64,000 bases of DNA from Caldilineaceae bacterium (GTDB lineage: Bacteria; Chloroflexota; Anaerolineae; Caldilineales; Caldilineaceae). Positions 18,024 to 27,432 of the stretch are shown here, piece after piece. The stretch's first letter is position 1. Every line of letters starts with the position of its first letter. Location of the stretch: the NCBI GenBank assembly GCA_020634815.1, contig JACKBA010000026.1, positions 25,603-89,602 on the forward strand, given 5' to 3'. A program made the translations under genes and the position numbers. The notes beneath the pieces are model-generated. The model made no database searches. It saw only the letters and a program-made list of their open reading frames with translations, and was not told where the DNA came from.

Positions 18024-19097
<1,074 letters not shown>

Positions 19098-19109
19098 GTT
19101 TGCCTCCAG

Positions 19110-19142
19110 AAATGAAAACGGCTCTACCGAATCGGTAAAGCC
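19110..19142 (-). terminator. expression-platform terminator of the TPP riboswitch
   Basis: Read on the minus strand, GGCTTTACC-GATTC-GGTAGAGCC forms a nine-pair stem (with one G-U) followed by GTTTTCATTT. It sits between the riboswitch and the thiB ribosome site, the place for ligand-dependent attenuation. Confidence 0.75.
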
Positions 19143-19178
19143 AGCGAAATGGGGCGCACAGATCGTGCCGCAAGATTT

Positions 19179-19267
19179 CGGTCCCTACGCTGGCATTACC
19201 CAGATCAGGTTTTCCGGGTCGGCGGCAAAGGTGGCCACCCTCTCAGCCCAGCATCCTGAGCTCCCCG
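19179..19267 (-). ncRNA. TPP riboswitch (THI element)
   Basis: Read on the minus strand: CGGGGAGC, then GGCTGAGAGGGTGG, GACCCGG, AACCTGATCTGGGTAATG and CCAGCGTAGGGACCG. These are the conserved P1, P2/J3-2 (CUGAGA) and P4/P5 (ACCUGAUCUGG, GUAAUGCCAGCGUAGGGA) elements of the thiamine pyrophosphate aptamer. With a promoter just upstream and an intrinsic terminator just downstream it should shut off thiB-thiP when TPP is high. Confidence 0.95.
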
Positions 19268-19285
19268 TTGTTCTGAACGCCAATG

Positions 19286-19314
19286 ATGCTATCACAAGCA
19301 CCGACGCCCGGCAA
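19286..19314 (-). promoter_or_regulatory. promoter of the thiamine transporter operon
   Basis: On the minus strand TTGCCG (19309-19314), 17 bases, TAGCAT (19286-19291). The predicted start near 19280 lies about 13 bases before the riboswitch P1 strand. Confidence 0.6.
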
Positions 19315-19316
19315 AC

Positions 19317-20270
19317 TCAAGCGCCGTGCGCCGGGTCCAGCGGCGGCTCGGCGGGGACGGCGCTGTCGGCGGGCGGCGTGATGCGCCGCAGGCTGGGCCA
19401 CCAGCGCCGGCGCGTGCGCGGCGCGGCGGGCGCCGGCGAGCCGGCAGCGGCCAACAGCGCGGCCATCTGCTCGTAGCCCTGCGCGAGCAGCCGCTGCGGC
19501 TGGCCGAAGTCGGTGGGTTCGATGGCCGGTTCCGGCCATAGCGTCAGGTAATGAAAACGCACGCGGCGCGCCGTCTCCGCCAGCAACAGATCGTGCTCGG
19601 CCTGCAGGCGCAGCATAGTGGAGACGGCCTGGTTGATGTGCGCCGTCACGCCGCGTACACGCCCCGCCGGCTGTTCCTGGCCAGGCTTGCGCAGGTGAAT
19701 GGCATAGATCTCGGTGGCGCCGCGGTCGAGGGCGACACGCAGGGGCAGCGGCGTCACTGTGCCGCCGTCGACGTAGCGCTCGCCGTCGATCTCCCACGGC
19801 GGGTGCAGCGGCGTGAGCGCCGTGCTGGCCATGAGCGCGTCGAGCACCCGGTCGTTCTTGTTGTCGCCAAAGACGTGCAGGCGCCCGCTGCGCAGATGGG
19901 TGGCGGTGACGTAGAGTTCGGCGCCGGCTACGTCGCCAAAGGTCGTCGCCGGCGTGCAGCCACTCTCCTGGAGGAAGGCGTAGAAGCTGCGATTGTCGTA
20001 GAGGCTGTCCTGGCCGCTCAGAAAGCGCCAGATCACGCGCAGACGGGTGCCGGGATAGACGCGTGCTGTCGTTACCCTGTCCCACACCCGGGCAGCCCGC
20101 TCCATCATGGGCAGGTCGGGCGCCGTGGCCAGGAAGCTGGCGTTGAGCGCGCCAACTGAACAGCCGACGACGATGTGCGGCACGATGGAGCGCTCGATCA
20201 TGGCGCGCAGCGCACCGACCTGCATGGCGCCCAGCGAACCGCCACCGCTCAAGACGACTGCACGCTTCAT
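19317..20270 (-). CDS. patatin-like phospholipase
   Basis: A 317-aa lipid acyl hydrolase. The oxyanion loop is SGGGSLGAMQVG, the nucleophile Ser38 is in GCSVG, and Asp168 is in YVDGGTV, giving the Ser-Asp dyad of bacterial patatins. The last 40 residues are basic then Pro-rich (RTRRRWWPSLRR), possibly membrane-associating. The ATG at 20270 has GGGGGAG upstream; the longer frame has no support. It begins two bases after the stop of the zinc-ribbon gene, so they share a transcript. Confidence 0.92.
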   Translation of the reverse strand: MKRAVVLSGGGSLGAMQVGALRAMIERSIVPHIVVGCSVGALNASFLATAPDLPMMERAARVWDRVTTARVYPGTRLRVIWRFLSGQDSLYDNRSFYAFLQESGCTPATTFGDVAGAELYVTATHLRSGRLHVFGDNKNDRVLDALMASTALTPLHPPWEIDGERYVDGGTVTPLPLRVALDRGATEIYAIHLRKPGQEQPAGRVRGVTAHINQAVSTMLRLQAEHDLLLAETARRVRFHYLTLWPEPAIEPTDFGQPQRLLAQGYEQMAALLAAAGSPAPAAPRTRRRWWPSLRRITPPADSAVPAEPPLDPAHGA

Positions 20271-20271
20271 G

Positions 20272-20592
20272 TCAGTCTCCCCCGGCCGCGCGCTGCTCCT
20301 CGGCACACTTGGGGCAGAAGCGCGGATCCTCCAATTCGAGCATGTGTTTTGTACAGACCGCAAACGTCACTTCAACCTGGCCGCGCAGGAAGCGTTTCAC
20401 AACGACAGCTTCGAGCGCCAGATCGCGCGAGTTGCTCACAATGAGAATCTCGGGGATCGGGCATGTATCGCAGTAGCTGCGCTTCCAGGCATGTTGGTTG
20501 GCCGGGTTCGACTCGAGCAGGCGACATTCTTCCTTGTTCTTGCCCCGGAAATAGTCGCCGTAGAAATAGCGGCAGTTGACGGGTTTCTTCAT
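20272..20592 (-). CDS. small Cys-rich, zinc-ribbon-like protein
   Basis: A 106-aa protein with an N-terminal CRYFYGDYFRGKNKEECRL block, CDTCPIP in the middle and a C-terminal CxxC (FCPKCAEE), eight Cys residues in total, so probably metal-binding. MKKPVNCRYF at 20592 was chosen as start; an upstream in-frame ATG at 20655 lies in the terminator hairpin of the preceding gene and is unlikely. No domain name can be given with confidence. Coupled to the patatin gene. Confidence 0.75.
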   Translation of the reverse strand: MKKPVNCRYFYGDYFRGKNKEECRLLESNPANQHAWKRSYCDTCPIPEILIVSNSRDLALEAVVVKRFLRGQVEVTFAVCTKHMLELEDPRFCPKCAEEQRAAGGD

Positions 20593-20617
20593 TTCGATTG
20601 GTTGACCAGTGGGTTGG

Positions 20618-20653
20618 AAAACGGAGACCGCATGCGGCGTGCCTGCGGTCTCC
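20618..20653 (-). terminator. intrinsic terminator after the acidic protein gene
   Basis: GGAGACCGCA pairs perfectly with TGCGGTCTCC across an 11-base loop; on the minus strand GTTTTCC follows. It ends the gene stopping at 20706, so the zinc-ribbon gene needs its own promoter or read-through. Confidence 0.75.
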
Positions 20654-20705
20654 AATCGATACGTGCTAACTTCTGCTCAGGAAGATGCGGCGATACGCGC
20701 CTGCA

Positions 20706-21944
20706 TCAGTTCTGCCAGAATGGTGTGTCGTCGTCATCGTCGGCAAAGCCGGAGGGGTTGACGCCGTCATCGCCGCGCAAGGACTCGGGGTCGATGAAGA
20801 GGCGGATGGCGAGTTCGTCGACGCGCTTGCCCTGTTCGGGCAGCAGATAGCCAAACTCCTGCTCCAGACCGAGCAACGTCTCCAATTCTGCCTCCAGCAG
20901 GTGATAGTCGCTGTGAGAGAGCGGCGGCTCGTCGATGTCCGCCATGCGAAACCCCTCGAGGTATGACTCGTAGTCGGGGCACGAATCCTCGTCGCTCATC
21001 TCGGCCGCGGGCAGATCTTCGTCATCCAGCCAGGCCAGCGGATCCTCCAGGTCGTCCATGTCCATCGACGACAGGTCGTCATCCCAGTCGCCCGCATCGG
21101 CGGAGTCGGCGGCATCGGCGGCCGGAGCGTTGCGGCGCCGGTTGGCAGCCAGCGCCGGCGTCCGCGCATCCAGGATATAGCCGACGCCATCTTGCAGGCG
21201 CAGCATGGAATACTTGTGCAGCACCATGTGCAGGTCGTCCGGCGCCACCGGGTCGTAGAACGCGCCGCGCCCGATGAGCAGCGCCGCAAGCTCCCAACTC
21301 GGCACGACCTTCTCCGCCCGGCGCAGCGAGGTCACGATGTCCTCGGCAGCCAGGGCGACCTGGATGTTGCGGTCGCGGATGGCCTCTTCATCGCGCGCCT
21401 CGCGCGGTTGGAGCCGTAGCAGGTATTCCCCCTTGACGGCATCGCGCACGGTGATCATCACATCGTCCCGTCCCTGGCCGCCCTGGTACTCGATCCACTC
21501 GGCAAAGGGCGCCCCGAGACGAACCGACCATGTCTTGCGCTCAATGGCAGCTTCGGCCTGAATCGTCGGCCCGCCCATGAGGTCGATGGTCAAAGTCCGG
21601 GTATCGGGGCGTTGCGTCTGGAAAAATTGCGGAAAGAAGACGGCGTGCTCCAACTCGTCAAGGAGCAGGAAGCCGCGGCGTGCTTCCTCGGTCGCCAGCG
21701 GGTGGCGGAAGGTGCTGCCCTGCAATAGATGGGAAAGCCAGCCGATGCGGCTTGGCGCCACGGGCACCGCCTGGTAGATTTCGCGGATCGCCCGATAGAC
21801 GGCCTGGCGTGCGCCCTTGCCCACCGGCCGCTGCCGGCCGATCGTCGTGAGCAGCGCATCGATCGACAGGGGTTGTTGCGATGCACTCAGCGCTCTGACC
21901 ACGCAATTCGCATAGCTTGGGTAGCGAGCAGTCTTCTCCATCAT
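20706..21944 (-). CDS. protein of unknown function with winged-helix-like N-terminus and acidic tail
   Basis: A 412-aa cytoplasmic protein. Residues about 1-60 (TARYPSYANCVVRALSASQQPLSIDALLTTIG) resemble a winged-helix HARE-HTH-type fold. A middle region (60-260) is mixed alpha/beta, and residues about 275-345 are strongly acidic with runs of Asp, ending in FADDDDDTPFWQN. An acidic tail of this kind suits a partner of RNA polymerase or another basic protein, but this is inference. The ATG at 21944 sits six bases after AGGAGG; an ATG two codons earlier overlaps that site. No known name. Confidence 0.7.
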   Translation of the reverse strand: MMEKTARYPSYANCVVRALSASQQPLSIDALLTTIGRQRPVGKGARQAVYRAIREIYQAVPVAPSRIGWLSHLLQGSTFRHPLATEEARRGFLLLDELEHAVFFPQFFQTQRPDTRTLTIDLMGGPTIQAEAAIERKTWSVRLGAPFAEWIEYQGGQGRDDVMITVRDAVKGEYLLRLQPREARDEEAIRDRNIQVALAAEDIVTSLRRAEKVVPSWELAALLIGRGAFYDPVAPDDLHMVLHKYSMLRLQDGVGYILDARTPALAANRRRNAPAADAADSADAGDWDDDLSSMDMDDLEDPLAWLDDEDLPAAEMSDEDSCPDYESYLEGFRMADIDEPPLSHSDYHLLEAELETLLGLEQEFGYLLPEQGKRVDELAIRLFIDPESLRGDDGVNPSGFADDDDDTPFWQN

Positions 21945-21977
21945 GTACATCCTCCTATCCCCTCAAGTATTGGCTGG

Positions 21978-22006
21978 ATTATCGCACAACCCACGTCAAT
22001 TGTCTA
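21978..22006 (-). promoter_or_regulatory. promoter of the acidic protein gene
   Basis: On the minus strand TAGACA (22001-22006), 17 bases, GATAAT (21978-21983), each one base from consensus. The leader is about 28 bases with AGGAGG near its end. Confidence 0.55.
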
Positions 22007-22083
22007 TTGCCCGTGTAAGTTGGGCGGTTTTCAGGGCGTTGGCACGAAAGCGTGCCATACCAGCCATGTGTCTGGTATCATAG

Positions 22084-22166
22084 ATGCCAGCTCAACCCTC
22101 AGTCTACTGACGATTGGCTGAATCAATCCTTGCAGTAGGCTTACAACCTGTCAATTTATCTGGCAT
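22084..22166 (+). promoter_or_regulatory. structured leader upstream of thrC
   Basis: ATGCCAG (22084-22090) pairs with CTGGCAT (22160-22166), closing a domain that contains CTACTG/CAGTAG with an inner GATTG/CAATC hairpin. GGAG follows a few bases after the outer stem, 10 bases before the thrC ATG. It matches no riboswitch consensus I know. Confidence 0.35.
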
Positions 22167-22183
22167 TTATTGGAGATATCACC

Positions 22184-23506
22184 ATGCACGAGACCGGCGT
22201 TCACGCCTCCACTGGTACAGCGAGCGGCCGTTCGTTCGTCACCGGGCTGCGCTGCCTGCGCTGCGGCACGCACTATACGCTCAACGCCGTGGAATATGTC
22301 TGCGGCTGCCGCCCCAACACGGGCAGCGACATGGGCACGCTCGATGTCGAATATGACTACGCGGCCATCGCCGCTGCACTGACGCCAGAGCAGGTGCAGG
22401 CGGATCCGGACCCGTCGATCGGGCGCTTCTGGCCGCTGCTGCCCATCGACCGCCGCAGCAGCTTGCCGCCGCTACCGGTGGGGGGGACGCTGTTGCTGCC
22501 GGTTGCCCGCCTGCGTGCCGAGATAGGCCTCCGGCACCTCTTCGTCAAGGACGATGGCCGCAACCCGAGCGCCTCCTTCAAGGATCGCGCCTCGGCGATT
22601 GCGGTGGCCCGCGCGCAGGAGGCCGGGCGCCCCATCGTGGCCACGGCCAGCACGGGCAATGCCGCGGCGGCGCTGGCGGGACAGGCGGCCGCAGCCGGCC
22701 AGGCGACGGTCATCTTCGTGCCGAAGACAGCGCCGCCTGCGAAGATCGCGCAGTTGCTGATCTACGGCAGCACGGTGCTGGCGGTGGACGGCAGCTATGA
22801 CGACGCCTTCGACCTGTGCATGGCCGCCTGTGCCGAGTTCGGCTGGTACAACCGCAGCACGGGCTACAACCCATACATGACCGAGGGGAAGAAGACCGTC
22901 TCCTATGAGATTGCGCTCCAATTGACGGCGGCAGGTGTGGCGGCGGGCGGCGCGCCCTTTGCCGCGCCCCATGCCGTCTTTGTCTCGGTCGGCGACGGCT
23001 GCATCATCGGCGGCGTGCACAAGGGCTTCAAGGACCTGTTGGCACTGGGCTGGATCGACCACATGCCGCGCATCTATGGCGTGCAGTCGGCGCTGAGCCC
23101 GGCCCTCTACAATGCCTGGCGCGCCGGCGACGAGGTGCCGCAGCCCGTCCGTGCCACGACGCGCGCCGACAGCATCAGCGTCGACGCACCGCGCGACCCG
23201 ATCAAGGCGCTCAACGCGGTGCGGCAGAGCGGGGGCGCATTCGTCCTGGTGGAAGATGCCGCCATCTTGCAGGCCATGCTGCCGCTGGCGCGGCTGGGCG
23301 CGGTCTTTGCCGAGCCGGCGGGTGCCACGGCCTACGCCGGGCTGCTCCAGGCCTGGTGCGACGGGCTGGTGCAGGCGGACGAAACGATCGTCGTCATCAA
23401 CACCGGCAGCGGGCTCAAAGATGTGCGCGCGGCCATGGAGGTGACGGGCGACGTGCGTGTCATCGCCCCCAATCTTGACGCAGTGCGTGCGGCGCTGGCC
23501 CTGTAA
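22184..23506 (+). CDS. thrC: threonine synthase
   Basis: A 440-aa fold-type II PLP enzyme converting O-phosphohomoserine to threonine. PLP lysine is Lys133 in NPSASFKDRAS; the phosphate-binding loop is TASTGNAAAALAG; YNRSTGYNPYMTEGKKTVSYEI and the C-terminal NTGSGLKD are family motifs. An N-terminal zinc-ribbon-like segment (Cys24, Cys27, Cys40, Cys42) is found in many class-II-like threonine synthases. GGAG lies before the ATG. It stands alone; no hom or thrB is in the window. Its stop directly abuts the end of the convergent oxidoreductase gene. Confidence 0.93.
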   Translation: MHETGVHASTGTASGRSFVTGLRCLRCGTHYTLNAVEYVCGCRPNTGSDMGTLDVEYDYAAIAAALTPEQVQADPDPSIGRFWPLLPIDRRSSLPPLPVGGTLLLPVARLRAEIGLRHLFVKDDGRNPSASFKDRASAIAVARAQEAGRPIVATASTGNAAAALAGQAAAAGQATVIFVPKTAPPAKIAQLLIYGSTVLAVDGSYDDAFDLCMAACAEFGWYNRSTGYNPYMTEGKKTVSYEIALQLTAAGVAAGGAPFAAPHAVFVSVGDGCIIGGVHKGFKDLLALGWIDHMPRIYGVQSALSPALYNAWRAGDEVPQPVRATTRADSISVDAPRDPIKALNAVRQSGGAFVLVEDAAILQAMLPLARLGAVFAEPAGATAYAGLLQAWCDGLVQADETIVVINTGSGLKDVRAAMEVTGDVRVIAPNLDAVRAALAL

Positions 23507-24475
23507 TCAGGGCTGAAGGAGCACCTTGCCCTTGGTCTGGCGCCCTTCGATGTAGGCATGGGCCGCGGCGGCGTCCGCCAGCGGGAAGACGCGATCGATG
23601 CGCACGTCCAACTCGCCGGCCTGCACCCAGGCAAAGAGATCGCCGGAACGCTGCAAGAGTTCGTCGCGCGAGGCGATGTAGGCGCCCAGGCTCGGCCGCG
23701 TCAGGAAGAGCGACCCCTTCTGGTTGAGAATTTGCGGGTCGATGGGGTCGACGGGGCCGCTCGCCTGCCCCCACAGCACCATGTAGCCACGCGGCTTGAG
23801 GCAGTCCAGCCCGGTGGCAAAGGTGCTCTTGCCCACCGAGTCATAAACCACATCCACGCCCGCGCCGTCGGTCAGCCGCTTGACCTCGGGGCCGAAGTCG
23901 GTCTGCGTGTAGATGATGACCACGTCGGCGCCGGCGCTGCGGGCCAGCTCGGCCTTCTCGGCGGTGCCGGCCGTGGCGATGACACGCGCGCCGGTGCGCT
24001 TGGCAATCTGCACGAGCAACCGGCCCGTGCCGCCGGCCGCGGCGTGGATGAGCGCGGTATGCGTGTCAGCCAGCGGGAAGGTGCTGAAGACGAGATAGTG
24101 CGCCGTCATCCCTTGCACCATGAGCGCCGTCGCCTGCTCCAGGCTGACGCCGTCAGGCACGGGCACCAGCCGCGCGGCGGGCACGACGGCATAGTCGGCA
24201 TAGGCGCCGGGCACCATGCAGTAGGCCACACGGTCGCCCGGCTTGACCTCGGTGACGTCGGGGCCAACCGCCGCGACCGTACCGCTGGCCTCCAGCCCCG
24301 GCGTAAAGGGCAGCGGCATCTTGTACTGTCCCAGACGCTGGTAGATGTCGATGAAGTTCAGGCCGGCATAGGCGACCTTGACGAGCGCCTGGCCGGGGCC
24401 GGGCACGGGTTGATCGATTTCCTCCAGGTGCAGCGCATCGAGTCCGCCGGTGGCATGCACGCGAATGGCTTTCAT
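23507..24475 (-). CDS. quinone oxidoreductase (MDR superfamily, QOR type)
   Basis: A 322-aa NADPH:quinone reductase-like protein. It starts MKAIRVHATGG, has NFIDIYQRLGQYK and PGLEASGTVAAVG in the GroES-like domain, HAAAGGTGRLLVQIAK as the nucleotide-binding loop, and ADVVIIYTQTDF, close to the classical QOR pattern and distinct from the three MDR genes at the left end. The ATG at 24475 has AAGGAAG upstream; the 102-residue extension in the longer frame is the shadow of the acetamidase gene. It follows that gene by 11 bases. Confidence 0.92.
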   Translation of the reverse strand: MKAIRVHATGGLDALHLEEIDQPVPGPGQALVKVAYAGLNFIDIYQRLGQYKMPLPFTPGLEASGTVAAVGPDVTEVKPGDRVAYCMVPGAYADYAVVPAARLVPVPDGVSLEQATALMVQGMTAHYLVFSTFPLADTHTALIHAAAGGTGRLLVQIAKRTGARVIATAGTAEKAELARSAGADVVIIYTQTDFGPEVKRLTDGAGVDVVYDSVGKSTFATGLDCLKPRGYMVLWGQASGPVDPIDPQILNQKGSLFLTRPSLGAYIASRDELLQRSGDLFAWVQAGELDVRIDRVFPLADAAAAHAYIEGRQTKGKVLLQP

Positions 24476-24486
24476 CTTGCTTCCTT

Positions 24487-25416
24487 TCACTGGGATCGCT
24501 GGGGCAACCAGCGCTTGTCGAGTTTGCAGATCATCGTATAGGCCGGGTCGAAGACGTTGCCGACCTCGTAGTCGACTACCTGGCCGAGCAGGGTCTGGGC
24601 GTGGATCGGGTGCAGGCCGTACTCCTCTTGCAGCCAGCGCGCCATCTCGGTAGTTGCGTGCTGCAGCGCCTGGTCGAGCGGGCGCGCGTTGCCGGCGGTG
24701 AGGATGTGCGTGGCCGTTTCGCCGCGCGGCCGGTTGATGCGGCGCCCTTTCTGCAGGTCGACGCGGAAGCGCACGTCGCACGAAATCTCCACACCGGTGC
24801 CGGCAATTTCACCGGCGCCCTGGACGGCATGGCCATCACCCAGATAGAAGAGCGCGCCCGGCGCAAAGACAGGGAAGAAAATCGTGGCGCCGGCGCCAAA
24901 GCCGCGGTAGTCCATGTTGCCGCCATGCGTGCCGGAGGTTGCCGTCGAAATCGCCTGCCCCTCATCCGCAGCGACGCCGAAACAACCGAGCATAGGCGCC
25001 AGCGGCACAACGAGTCCGCCGTCCACTTCCGGTTCGACGAGCGTAGCCGTGCCGGCCGCGTTGTCGACATGCCACGCGCCCAGGCGTCGCTGGCCGTCGG
25101 CCGGCCAGGGCAGGTGCGGGACGAATTCGGGATCGACCACGTTGGGCGCCAGCAAGAGCCCGCTCCAGCCGTAGGTGCGGTTGGGCACGAGTTCCTCGAT
25201 GTGCACGACGAGCGTATCGCCCGGTTCGGCGCCCTCGATGTAAAAGGGGCCGGTCATAGGGTTGCCAGGCGGCGTGACCTGGACGCGGTGGGCATCGTAG
25301 CCGTGCGCGTCGACGGTGGTCGTCTGCACGCTGTCGCCGGGCGCAATCGTGAGCACCGGCGCCGCCGTGCCCATCACGGTGTAATAGAGGGTCGGTCGAA
25401 AGGTATGGACGGTCAT
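24487..25416 (-). CDS. acetamidase/formamidase family protein
   Basis: A 309-aa protein of the FmdA/AmdA family, which hydrolyses formamide or acetamide to ammonia and the acid. Characteristic segments are LTIAPGDSVQTTTVDA, NPMTGPFYIEGAEPGDTLVVHI, GGNMDYRGFGAGATIFFPVFAPGALFYLGDGHAVQG and a C-terminal VGNVFDP, in family order; the GGN-D and GDGHA residues are active-site positions. The length is that of the short family form. It shares a transcript with the downstream quinone oxidoreductase. Confidence 0.92.
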   Translation of the reverse strand: MTVHTFRPTLYYTVMGTAAPVLTIAPGDSVQTTTVDAHGYDAHRVQVTPPGNPMTGPFYIEGAEPGDTLVVHIEELVPNRTYGWSGLLLAPNVVDPEFVPHLPWPADGQRRLGAWHVDNAAGTATLVEPEVDGGLVVPLAPMLGCFGVAADEGQAISTATSGTHGGNMDYRGFGAGATIFFPVFAPGALFYLGDGHAVQGAGEIAGTGVEISCDVRFRVDLQKGRRINRPRGETATHILTAGNARPLDQALQHATTEMARWLQEEYGLHPIHAQTLLGQVVDYEVGNVFDPAYTMICKLDKRWLPQRSQ

Positions 25417-25534
25417 GGCGTTTCCGGATAGGCTGGCGCCCGTGGCAGGCGCGGCTGGGAAAAAGATGATGGTAGATGCAATCTATCATAGTTCGTGGCG
25501 AATCGCATGTTGAAGCAGCCGGCGCATGGGCGGG

Positions 25535-25578
25535 AAAAAATTGCGCCACGCAAGACGGCGCTGTCATGCGTGGCGCAA
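25535..25578 (-). terminator. intrinsic terminator of recA
   Basis: TTGCGCCACGCA and TGCGTGGCGCAA form a perfect 12-pair stem with a 14-base loop; on the minus strand it is followed by TTTTTT (25535-25540). It lies about 60 bases after the recA stop. Confidence 0.9.
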
Positions 25579-25637
25579 AGTGGTACCAAAGCGATTCGAT
25601 TGTCCCTCAACGCAGGCGCGATTCACCCGCGCTGCGA

Positions 25638-26711
<1,074 letters not shown>

Positions 26712-26808
26712 GATGATCTCCTTCAGGTCCTGTTTATCCTGCTTGCGTGAAGGTGCCACGGCGCTTCCTTTCGTCGTTGTGGGTGGCTGCGACGATCAGG
26801 TGACCGCC

Positions 26809-26822
26809 GGAACATTTGTTTC
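26809..26822. promoter_or_regulatory. LexA-type SOS box 1 upstream of recA
   Basis: GGAACATTTGTTTC fits the Bacillus-type LexA box CGAACRNRYGTTYC with two mismatches. It lies just downstream of the predicted recA transcription start. Confidence 0.55.
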
Positions 26823-26834
26823 TTGCTTGCGGCA

Positions 26835-26863
26835 AGTTTAGCACAAATGTTCGCACCCGTCAA
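26835..26863 (-). promoter_or_regulatory. recA promoter
   Basis: On the minus strand TTGACG (26858-26863), 17 bases, TAAACT (26835-26840). The spacer contains the second SOS box, so LexA bound there would block RNA polymerase directly. Confidence 0.7.
26841..26853. promoter_or_regulatory. LexA-type SOS box 2 in the recA promoter spacer
   Basis: On the minus strand CGAACATTTGTGC shares CGAACATTTGT with box 1 apart from the first base. It occupies 13 of the 17 spacer bases between the -35 and -10 boxes. Confidence 0.55.
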
Positions 26864-26930
26864 CACTACTTTTGTCGCGATTTCGGGAACCGGCGCGGCG
26901 TACGAAGCTTGCACAATAAGCATTGATTTT

Positions 26931-26958
26931 TTGACACGCCGCGTATCATCCGTATAAT
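26931..26958 (+). promoter_or_regulatory. perfect-consensus sigma-A promoter divergent from recA
   Basis: TTGACA (26931-26936), 16 bases, TATAAT (26953-26958). Both boxes are exact. It should fire at about 26965, driving the unknown gene ending at 27397 or a small RNA. Confidence 0.7.
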
Positions 26959-26977
26959 CCACGCGCAGAACAGGCAC

Positions 26978-27397
26978 TTGTGCCGCCATCGTGCTACTTC
27001 GCACCCGCCGGATTTTGTCCTCTCCGCCAGCACTCATCGGCTTACCAACTGGACCAGAGCTGTGTACCGACGCAAACTGAACCGAGCTTGGGATACGCTG
27101 CGCACGATGCCGATGCCAGCCATCGCATCCGATCGGCTGGTCGATCTACACAACGACCTCACCCATTACGACACGACGATCTCTTCGGAACTACGCGAGT
27201 TCTTGCGCGGCAATCCGGTCAACCGCAGCCGGCTCGTCGTCGACACGGAACTGGAGGAGGCGCTGCGCACCTTCAAGGCCGAGTCGCCCGCCGAGGTGGA
27301 GTGCCGCCGCGATTTGCTGCGCTACAAGCGCCGTATCGACGACGTAGTGCGCGAGCTACTGCGCATGATCGACGACCGCACACCGGCCCGTCGCTGA
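26978..27397 (+). CDS. small helical protein of unknown function, divergent from recA
   Basis: Up to 139 aa. The convincing part is the last 90 residues, strongly helical and charged: LVDLHNDLTHYDTTISSELREF, then ELEEALRTFKAESPAEVECRRD, LLRYKRRIDDVVRELLRMID. The N-terminal 40 residues are less protein-like, so the true start may be ATG 27107 or 27113 (MPAIASDRL) with a leader of about 140 bases, or GTG 27065; no ribosome site marks any of them. It lies under a perfect consensus promoter and converges on lysA. Not recognised. Confidence 0.55.
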   Translation: MCRHRATSHPPDFVLSASTHRLTNWTRAVYRRKLNRAWDTLRTMPMPAIASDRLVDLHNDLTHYDTTISSELREFLRGNPVNRSRLVVDTELEEALRTFKAESPAEVECRRDLLRYKRRIDDVVRELLRMIDDRTPARR

Positions 27398-27432
27398 CCC
27401 TCCCCATCCAAGCATCATTCCCAATCAAAGAT

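Noticed and set aside
24476..24781. N-terminal extension of the quinone oxidoreductase
   Set aside because: The extra 102 residues are the wrong frame of the acetamidase gene; an AAGGAAG site and family start lie at 24475.
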